From: Pedobacter sp. Leaf176
Lineage (GTDB): Bacteria; Bacteroidota; Bacteroidia; Sphingobacteriales; Sphingobacteriaceae
Assembly (NCBI RefSeq): GCF_001424305.1
Contig: NZ_LMPD01000001.1
Span: 1,074,853 to 1,138,852, forward strand
Direction: 5' to 3'
DNA: 64,000 bases
In this document: positions 57,769 to 64,000 of the stretch, piece by piece
How positions within the stretch are numbered: the stretch's first letter is position 1
Layout of the letters: each line of letters starts with the position of its first letter
The notes under the pieces: model-generated
Told to the model about the DNA's origin: nothing
The model's database searches: none
The model's input: the letters and a program-made list of their open reading frames with translations, nothing else
Position numbers and translations under genes: made by a program

Positions 57769-58171
57769 CTATTGTAAACGTATTCCAGTAATAGGATATG
57801 TTATGTTCCATTCAGGAGGATGCCAAGTAATTCCGGGACTGATGTAAAGCTATATCAGGACTATACAAAACAAGATACAGTAACAACAAATTCTACTGTA
57901 AACAAATAGCAGTAACATTGTTTTATAGTGTAAATTTAATCTAGACATCCCAAAGATTTCTCCACTGCGGTCGAAAGGACGATTTGACGAAATGGAACAC
58001 ATAACTGTTATGTCGGACTTTCGCCGGACTAATGTCGGGGTTTCGTCGGGCTTATGACAATTGTGTCCGACCGTACCCCGTTGTAATTGTGGTTAAAAGC
58101 AGGCACAACTTAGTCCAAATCCTAAAGCTTGAGTTAGATTGATTTAACGGTGTCAGGTTTTAAAACAAAAA
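57769..58171. repeat. Gene-free stretch with short dispersed repeats
   Basis: No gene is visible. ATTGTAAAC / ACTGTAAACAAAT units recur at about 57743, 57772 and 57896. A one-armed TTTCGAC-family unit (CAAAGATTTCTCCACTGCGG, from 57952) relates to the repeat at 20534-20626. GTCGGACTTTCGCCGGACTAATGTCGGGG units lie near 58013-58042. Confidence 0.45.
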
Positions 58172-58371
58172 GAGGTTGTCTCAAAAAGATTTACGCTGAC
58201 TCAAAGCAGATTATATTTCGATACGTCGTCGTTCCCAATTTAATTGCGAATACTAATGCTATTGCTGAGATTAGCTTCGCTGAGCAATCGTGGTTCCCGC
58301 CTGCGCGAGAATGACGGAGGAAAGGAATAAGATTACGACCTTAAAGGTAGATTTTAATTTGATACAGCCTC
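58172..58371. mobile_element. MITE-like element with IS-type terminal repeats
   Basis: The ends GAGGTTGTCTCAAA (58172-58185) and TTTGATACAGCCTC (58358-58371) are complementary at 12 of 14 positions, and the 200-base interior has no ORF. The GAGGCTGTCTCA-type end also occurs once at 50354. Such termini resemble those of several transposon families; a non-autonomous or decayed element is likely. No target duplication was established. Confidence 0.45.
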
Positions 58372-58476
58372 TTTTATGAAATAAAACAGATAACGGTTTT
58401 TTTCCCAACAGTATGTTTGTTCCTCGCTAGCGCGGGGAGTGCAACGTCATTAGCTTGAGCAAAAACACAAAAAAAA

Positions 58477-58552
58477 TTGTCAAGCTGAGCTTGTCGAAGC
58501 CATATATTTTGTGTTTTTCAGTAAACGGTCTTCGACAAGCTCAGACTGACAA
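58477..58552. repeat. Inverted repeat with GAGCTTGTCGAAG core
   Basis: Arms 58477-58499 and 58530-58552 are complementary at 21 of 23 positions around a 30-base loop. This sequence type is one I know as a widely dispersed intergenic hairpin in Bacteroidota. Confidence 0.75.
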
Positions 58553-58613
58553 AATAAAGCTTAACCAAGCCATCTCTATTGAAAAAATTTCCGAAGCCAT
58601 GTTATTCTTTGAA

Positions 58614-59447
58614 TTACTCATAATTCCGCACTAAAACCTCGTCTATTTCTCCACGTTTTTCACCATCAGAATTAATAGACCGGTTTGCTTTAATTAGGTT
58701 TACCTGATAGTCTTTATACTGATCTCTAATAAAATCAGTTGCTGAATTGGATAATAAGAATTTTACGCCCCTGGCGTTTAATTCGTCACATGCTTCCCGT
58801 AGCCTGATTTGGTCTTTATCTCCCCAGCCACCTTGTATATATCCGGTGAAGTTTGAGCTTTCAGAAACCGGATGATAGGGAGGATCAAGATAAACAAATG
58901 AATTTTCAGTGGCTTTTTTTAAAACCAAACTATAGTCTCCATTCATGAGCTGAATATTATTTGAGTTCAGGTAGTCACTAACGGCCTTTAAAGTCGGTTC
59001 ATTTATGATGTTCGGATTTTTATACCTTCCAAAAGGCGAGTTGAATTCTCCTGAACTATTCACCCTGTATAATCCGTTAAAACAGGTTTTGTTCAAATAA
59101 ATTATCCTTGATGCTTTTTGAACAGCTGTTAAGGAGTTGTAATCAGGATTTCTGTCCAGGGCTCTGATTTCATAAAAATACTCACTTTCATTTTTATGTT
59201 TTTTCAGATCTTCCAGTAATTCGGCTAAGTGGTTCTTTATGGTTGAGTAAACATTTATAAGCTCACTGTTGAAATCATTAATAATTGCATTTTTTGGCTG
59301 GAGGTGAAATAAGGTAGCGCCTCCACCTATAAATGGTTCAATATAATCAGCATATTTTTTGGGTATTAAAGCCTCAATAGATGGCATAATTTGTCTTTTC
59401 CCGCCAACCCATTTTAAAAAAGGTGCTATTAATTTATTTTTTGCCAC
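58614..59447 (-). CDS. DNA adenine methyltransferase, Dam/DpnIIA type
   Basis: 277 residues: FLKWVGGKRQ and EPFIGGGATLF (SAM-binding), DPPYHPVSESSNFTGY (catalytic motif IV), SNSATDFIRDQY and NSDGEKRGEIDEVLVRNY. These match the alpha-class N6-adenine methylases that modify GATC. No restriction enzyme gene is adjacent: repeats lie downstream and a small unknown gene upstream. It may be a solitary methylase or the remains of a restriction-modification system. Confidence 0.92.
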   Translation of the reverse strand: MAKNKLIAPFLKWVGGKRQIMPSIEALIPKKYADYIEPFIGGGATLFHLQPKNAIINDFNSELINVYSTIKNHLAELLEDLKKHKNESEYFYEIRALDRNPDYNSLTAVQKASRIIYLNKTCFNGLYRVNSSGEFNSPFGRYKNPNIINEPTLKAVSDYLNSNNIQLMNGDYSLVLKKATENSFVYLDPPYHPVSESSNFTGYIQGGWGDKDQIRLREACDELNARGVKFLLSNSATDFIRDQYKDYQVNLIKANRSINSDGEKRGEIDEVLVRNYE

Positions 59448-59706
59448 GCTAATTTTTACTAAAAATATTAGCGGGCAAGATAATGATTTTGTTAAGTATC
59501 CTCCAAAATTTAATTATGATTTAAAACCGAGCTCCCATTTATTTTGAGTAAATTTGTAGAAATCAGGAAGGTCGCATTCTCCGACCGAAAAATTAAATCT
59601 GCTAAAGCGATAAACCATCTCTTTTCAATACAAGATTTTCTTTAAATACCAGGATTGAGCAAATAAGATGGCTTTGGATAAGAAGCTTGTCGGTTAAATT
59701 ATAAAT

Positions 59707-60030
59707 ATGAAAGATCAGGAAATAGAATTTCAGGCAAAAATGTATGCTTACGCAATAAATAGCGCAACTAAAGAGCACGGTTTCAAAAAAGATGAGGGCT
59801 GGAAAGTTACCCTGGCTAATGAACAGGAAAAAGCAGAAATTGAACAGAAATACTATCCAACGGTATCAACCCAGATAACTGCAGGTTCACTGCTTAAATT
59901 ATCGGAGTTTGTGAAAGACATATTGAACCTTACACCAGTATTTGCGAATGACCCGATTAATGCATTTGGTGCACAGCATTCAGATTCTGAATACATTATT
60001 GCCTATAATCCAATCAGGGTACACCGTTAA
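59707..60030 (+). CDS. Hypothetical protein, 107 residues
   Basis: Soluble small protein (MKDQEIEFQAKMYAYAINSA start; SDSEYIIAYNPIRVHR end) with no motif I can name. It is read toward the ABC permease gene and ends eight bases from that gene's stop. Codon use and clean ends make it plausible as a gene. Confidence 0.55.
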   Translation: MKDQEIEFQAKMYAYAINSATKEHGFKKDEGWKVTLANEQEKAEIEQKYYPTVSTQITAGSLLKLSEFVKDILNLTPVFANDPINAFGAQHSDSEYIIAYNPIRVHR

Positions 60031-60037
60031 AATTAGC

Positions 60038-62593
60038 TTAATCGTTTCGTAAAATCTGCAGCGGTGGTTTATTTAATATGCTTCTGCTGCTTAACACACC
60101 CGTAATTACAACCAGTAAAACGACGCTGCCAAAAAGTAAAAGTGTTGGGAACAAGGGTGGTGAAAACGAAGCATCGAAACTAAATTTTGCAAGGGCCCAA
60201 CTTCCGCTTAATGCAAGAATTAAACCTGCAGCGGCCGCGAATAAACCTAAAAAGAAATATTCTATTGCGTTAATCGCAAGAATCTGGTTCCTGCTCGCGC
60301 CAATCGTTCTCAGTAAAATACTTTCTTTTATCCGCTGATTTTTACTGGTCAACACGGCAGATATTAAAACTATCCATCCGGTTACCATACTAAAACCAGC
60401 CATAAATTGAATTACAAAGCTGATTTTTCCGAGTAATTCATCCAAAAGTTTTAAAACCAATCCTAAATCGATAACCGATATGTTCGGGAACTTACGCACC
60501 ACGGCACCCTGAAAACTGGCAGATGCCTCACTATTTGGAACCCTGGTCATCAGCACATGGAATTGAGGTGCCTGTTCTAATACACCCGACGGAAAAACTA
60601 CGCGAAAATTGGTTTGCATCCTGCTCCAGTTTACTTCCCTTAAACTACCCACCACTGTCGGTAATAACATCCCCTGAACATTAAAAACAATTTTATCGTT
60701 TAGTTTAACTTTAATGCTCCGTGCAAAATTCTGATCCAATGAAATGTAAACGACATCTTCAGGGCCATTTACTTTTCCAACCCACTTTCCGTCTACAATT
60801 TTTTCTGCTGCGGTTAAAGTATCCTGATAAGTCGCGCGGATTTCGTTTCTAAAAGCCCTTTTATTTGTGCTGTCTGCACCGGCTTTTTTTCCATTAATCT
60901 CTTCAATACGCATCGTAATCACCGGAACCTGGTTCATTAAAGGCAATTTATAAGATTTCGTCAGATTGGATACTGCTGATTTTTGTGTGCTTTGAATATC
61001 GAACAAGACCATGTTTGGTTGTGTAGCGCCCGAAGAAAGCGTAACCCGGTTTATCAAAATTCCCTGAACAAAATAAAGCGTGCAGATAAAAGCTGTTGAT
61101 AAGCCAATGGATACGGTGAGCATTAAAGTCTGGTTGTTAGGACGGTACAGGTTGGCAAAGCCTTGCCTCCATAAATAACTTAATGATGCTGGCATTAGCT
61201 TTCGAACTAAAAACATCAGCACAGCTGAAAATAACAACAGTAAGAGAAAGGCAATTAATAGCCCGGAAGTGAAGGCCATGGTTTGAACCCAGCTTTTCGT
61301 CTGTAAGTACGTAAAACCAATTACAAAGGCTACCATCAGTAAATACACCAAGCCTTTTAAGTAGTCCCGTTTTTTTGCTGCCGTTCCTTCGAAATTTGCC
61401 CTGATGGCATTTAATGGTGAAATATTCCTTACCGATAGTAATGATGGCAATGCAAATAAAACGGAAATAACCAATCCGAGTAATAAGCCTTGTCCGATAG
61501 CAGGCCAGGAAATCTGCATGGTGATTTCAACAGGCAGAAAATCCTTCAGAACAATTGGTAGGAGAAATTGTATCAGTGTGCCCAAAACTGAACCCATTAT
61601 GGCAGCCAAAAGGCCGATAAAGGCCACCTGGATTAGGTAAATCAGAAAGGCATCCCAAGCCTTTAAACCCAGGCAACGCAATATTGCAATAGCGGATAAC
61701 TTTTCCTGTATGTACACATGGATTGCGCTACCTACACCAACGCATCCGAGTAGCAGGGCGATAAACCCTGTTAAAGCTAAAAATCGGTTTAAATCCCTGA
61801 AGGAGCGGCCAGTTTGTTCTTTTCGTTCCGCGACTGTGTCTAAATCCAGACCTTCTTTTTCCAGTTTTGGTTGCAGGGTTTTAATTACGGCATCGAGTTC
61901 ATTTGCGCGGTTGAATTTATAATAATATTTGTAGTTAATGCGGCTGCCGGTTTTCACCAGGCCTGTTTTGTCTAAATATTTGAGTGGAATGTAAACGATC
62001 GGTGCAATGCTTGATGAAATGCCCGTTTGCCCGGGTGCTTTGTCCAGGGCACCTGCAATTTTAAAAGTCAAGTCGCCAACAGTTATTGAATCGCCTGTTT
62101 TCGCCCCAAACTGAAGCATCAGAGTATTATCAACCAGAGCAGTCCTGCCATTTAAAAAATCTTTAGCTGCTGTAACTGGGGTCGTTTCAATTGAACCATA
62201 AAAAGGATAATTGCCCTCCAGCGCCTTCATTTGTACCAACCTGCTTCCTCCATCTTTAACAAAATAGACCATCGACGCAAAGGTGCTTTCCGATGCGCGA
62301 TCATCGCCCATTGTTTGGAGCAATTTCAGCGTTTGTTTACTTACCGTTTTACGACTTTCAACAATTAAATCGGCGCCTGTTAATTCTTTTGCCTGTCGGT
62401 CGATGTCGTTCTGCAGGTTATCTTTAAAGGAATATACCGCAACCAGGGCTGCGATGCCTAAAATAATTGAAGAGAGGAATAAGAATAGTCTCGAACGGTT
62501 TTTACGGCTGTCCCTCCAAGCCATTTTGAATAACCACGCCATCGAAGAACGTTGTTTTGGAAGCATACTCTTAAGCATAACTCGGGTTTTCAT
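60038..62593 (-). CDS. ABC transporter permease, FtsX-like (YbbP type)
   Basis: 851 residues with an N-terminal membrane helix (LFLFLSSIILGIAALVAVYS), a large periplasmic MacB-like domain, and two FtsX membrane blocks of three or four helices (about 270-400 and 720-851) plus two central helices, the duplicated YbbP plan. The start overlaps the ATPase gene: ATG 62593 gives a 23-base overlap, ATG 62578 an 8-base overlap. It pairs with the ATPase upstream as an exporter or envelope-acting complex. Confidence 0.9.
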   Translation of the reverse strand: MKTRVMLKSMLPKQRSSMAWLFKMAWRDSRKNRSRLFLFLSSIILGIAALVAVYSFKDNLQNDIDRQAKELTGADLIVESRKTVSKQTLKLLQTMGDDRASESTFASMVYFVKDGGSRLVQMKALEGNYPFYGSIETTPVTAAKDFLNGRTALVDNTLMLQFGAKTGDSITVGDLTFKIAGALDKAPGQTGISSSIAPIVYIPLKYLDKTGLVKTGSRINYKYYYKFNRANELDAVIKTLQPKLEKEGLDLDTVAERKEQTGRSFRDLNRFLALTGFIALLLGCVGVGSAIHVYIQEKLSAIAILRCLGLKAWDAFLIYLIQVAFIGLLAAIMGSVLGTLIQFLLPIVLKDFLPVEITMQISWPAIGQGLLLGLVISVLFALPSLLSVRNISPLNAIRANFEGTAAKKRDYLKGLVYLLMVAFVIGFTYLQTKSWVQTMAFTSGLLIAFLLLLLFSAVLMFLVRKLMPASLSYLWRQGFANLYRPNNQTLMLTVSIGLSTAFICTLYFVQGILINRVTLSSGATQPNMVLFDIQSTQKSAVSNLTKSYKLPLMNQVPVITMRIEEINGKKAGADSTNKRAFRNEIRATYQDTLTAAEKIVDGKWVGKVNGPEDVVYISLDQNFARSIKVKLNDKIVFNVQGMLLPTVVGSLREVNWSRMQTNFRVVFPSGVLEQAPQFHVLMTRVPNSEASASFQGAVVRKFPNISVIDLGLVLKLLDELLGKISFVIQFMAGFSMVTGWIVLISAVLTSKNQRIKESILLRTIGASRNQILAINAIEYFFLGLFAAAAGLILALSGSWALAKFSFDASFSPPLFPTLLLFGSVVLLVVITGVLSSRSILNKPPLQILRND

Positions 62594-63260
62594 CTGTTAG
62601 GATTAATCCGCCCTTCATTTTGATCACCCGGTTTGTTTTGGCAGCCAAATCAGGGTCGTGGGTCACAATAACCAATGTTGTTCCTGCATCTTTATTCAAA
62701 TCAAACAAAAGCTTAATGATCCGGTCGCTGGTTTCCGCATCCAGGTTTCCCGTCGGTTCGTCGGCAAATAATAGCGCCGGACTGTTTGAAAATGCCCTTG
62801 CCAGTGAAACCCTTTGCTGCTCCCCGCCCGATAGTTGTATGGGGTAATGGTGACCCCGGTCTGCCAGACCAACCTTGTCTAACAATTCAAGTGCATGAGC
62901 TTTAATATTCTTTGCGCCTCTTAATTCTAATGGAACCATTACATTTTCCAATGCGGTAAGGGTGGGTAAGAGCTGGAAATTCTGAAAAATAAAGCCAACA
63001 TACTGGTTGCGAACTGCTGCCCTTTTATCTTCCGATAGTTTATCCAGAACAATGCCGTTGAGTTCAACACTGCCTGTGCTGGCCTGATCTAAGCCTGCAC
63101 ATAGGCCAAGTAGTGTCGTTTTTCCACTTCCGGAGGGACCGATAATTGATACGGTAGAGCCCGCTTTAACTGAGAAATTAACGTTATTTAAAACGGTAAG
63201 TTCACGGCCTGCACTTTGATAAATTTTACTTACATTTCGGATGTTCAGTATGGTTTCCAA
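62571..63260 (-). CDS. ABC transporter ATP-binding protein (YbbA/LolD type)
   Basis: 229 residues: Walker A GPSGSGKTT, Q-loop FIFQNFQLLP, signature LSGGEQQRVS, Walker B LLFADEPTGNLD, and the switch His in VTHDPDL. It belongs to the MacB/LolD/YbbA group that serves FtsX-like permeases and overlaps such a gene. It is divergent from a TesA-like esterase, the same neighbourhood as tesA-ybbA-ybbP in E. coli. Confidence 0.94.
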   Translation of the reverse strand: METILNIRNVSKIYQSAGRELTVLNNVNFSVKAGSTVSIIGPSGSGKTTLLGLCAGLDQASTGSVELNGIVLDKLSEDKRAAVRNQYVGFIFQNFQLLPTLTALENVMVPLELRGAKNIKAHALELLDKVGLADRGHHYPIQLSGGEQQRVSLARAFSNSPALLFADEPTGNLDAETSDRIIKLLFDLNKDAGTTLVIVTHDPDLAAKTNRVIKMKGGLILTDENPSYA

Positions 63261-63363
63261 TGGCTGAAGATTTTAATTTTTGATTTAAAGCTGACCAAAC
63301 ATATGGCTGCCTTTTCCGTTAAATATAATGGCTTTTAGATTTTAAGAGATAGAATAAATAGAT

Positions 63364-64000
63364 ATGTTACGAAAACGCTTAATGACTTTAATTGTTTTGA
63401 CAGGAATATTACAAGCCTGTTCAGGTTCGGGCGATAAAGGTAAACCCAATGCGACAGAGACGGAGAAGAGTAGTGCAAATCCTACCGTAATAACTACTAA
63501 AAATATCCTCTTTTTTGGTACCAGCCTAACCGCTGGTTATGGGCTCGATCCTACAGAGGCTTATCCTGCACTAATCCAAAATAGAATTGACTCTTTAAAC
63601 CTGCCTTATAAAGTGATTAACGGTGGGCTGAGCGGTGAAACTTCGGCAGGCGGGAAGGGCAGGATAGATTGGCTTTTGAAACAGAAGGTTGATATTTTTG
63701 TACTTGAATTAGGGTCGAATGATGGCCTTCGTGGTGTACCAGTTGCTGTAACCACTAAAAATTTGCAAGACATAATTGACCGGGTAAAGGCAAAATATCC
63801 CGAAGCAAAGCTGGTGATGGCTGGGATGCAAATGCCTCCAAGTATGGGTAAGAAGTATGCTGCTGATTTCAAAAACATGTTTCCTGAACTCGCAAAAAAA
63901 AATAATATGAGTTTGATTCCTTTCCTGCTCGAAAAGGTTGGTGGTGTTCCTAAACTCAATCAGGCCGATGGCATTCATCCGACGGCAGAGGGCGATAAAA
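63364..64000 (+). CDS. TesA-like SGNH esterase/thioesterase, lipoprotein (cut by window edge)
   Basis: At least 212 residues, open at the right edge. The lipobox LQAC (Cys near residue 19) follows a hydrophobic signal, so it is a lipoprotein. SGNH blocks: FFGTSLTAGYGL with the nucleophile Ser, GLSGETSAGG with the oxyanion Gly, LGSNDG with the Asn, and DGIHPTAEG with the Asp-His pair, so the catalytic set is complete. Likely an arylesterase or acyl-thioesterase/lysophospholipase in the periplasm. Divergent from the ybbA/ybbP-type genes. Confidence 0.93.
   Translation, partial: MLRKRLMTLIVLTGILQACSGSGDKGKPNATETEKSSANPTVITTKNILFFGTSLTAGYGLDPTEAYPALIQNRIDSLNLPYKVINGGLSGETSAGGKGRIDWLLKQKVDIFVLELGSNDGLRGVPVAVTTKNLQDIIDRVKAKYPEAKLVMAGMQMPPSMGKKYAADFKNMFPELAKKNNMSLIPFLLEKVGGVPKLNQADGIHPTAEGDK

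Noticed and set aside
58172-58371. Complete insertion sequence
   Set aside because: Terminal repeats are present, but the 200-base interior cannot encode a transposase.

Overview
The window looks like a chromosomal segment of a Bacteroidota species in the Sphingobacteriaceae, most like Pedobacter or a close relative. The grounds are AT-rich intergenic DNA, several promoters of the Bacteroidota type (TAnnTTTG at -7), a SusC/SusD pair with ECF sigma and FecR, GH92 and GH97 glycosidases, DUF2911, and a Bacteroidota-type kdp locus. The genus is an inference from protein style, not a search result.

Layout. 1-2.8 kb (minus): the 5' part of a branched-chain amino acid operon (ilvE, a methyltransferase, ilvD running off the left edge), preceded by a 43-codon Ile/Leu/Val-rich leader ORF and an intrinsic terminator with an alternative antiterminator pairing. 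3.1-5.0 kb (minus): atpD-atpC. 5.1-12.8 kb: an RmlD-like reductase, a peroxiredoxin, tRNA-Arg(ACG), a Crp/Fnr regulator divergent from a PRISE-type reductase with two perfect FNR-type boxes between them, adk, obgE, a YtxH protein, an OsmC protein and a DUF2130 protein. 12.9-16.1 kb: a SusB-like GH97 glucosidase, a repeat-rich gap and a hotdog thioesterase.

16.1-30.0 kb (mostly minus) is a potassium-uptake region: a 26-codon membrane ORF, kdpF, kdpA, kdpB, kdpC, a putative outer-membrane porin, a KdpD sensor module without kinase domains, and a separate histidine kinase. A sigma54-type response regulator lies upstream, separated by an M1 peptidase and a ParE/RelE-type toxin-antitoxin pair. Most gene junctions in this locus carry a different inverted repeat. 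An S23-like four-helix-bundle gene sits on the opposite strand between kdpA and kdpB, and kdpB carries what looks like an in-frame palindromic repeat insertion.

30.1-47.3 kb (plus): a PIG-L deacetylase, a PIN toxin-antitoxin pair, a 34-codon membrane ORF overlapping a sodium:solute symporter, DUF2911, a GH92 enzyme whose usual catalytic-acid Glu is Gln, then ECF sigma, FecR, SusC, SusD and a TlpA-type thioredoxin protein. This reads as a sigma/anti-sigma-controlled glycan uptake locus, perhaps for phosphomannan-type substrates.

47.4-57.6 kb: a ChaA-like cation/proton antiporter with a Nudix hydrolase, a beta-hydroxyacid dehydrogenase, a GlcG/HbpS protein, a His/Met-rich outer-membrane protein that may handle copper (minus), and a BlaI / M56 peptidase / TonB-type outer-membrane protein operon with a recognisable operator. 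57.6-58.6 kb is a gene-poor stretch of repeats and coding debris. It is followed by a Dam-type methylase, a small unknown gene, and an ABC exporter (ybbA/ybbP type) divergent from a TesA-like lipoprotein esterase cut by the right edge.
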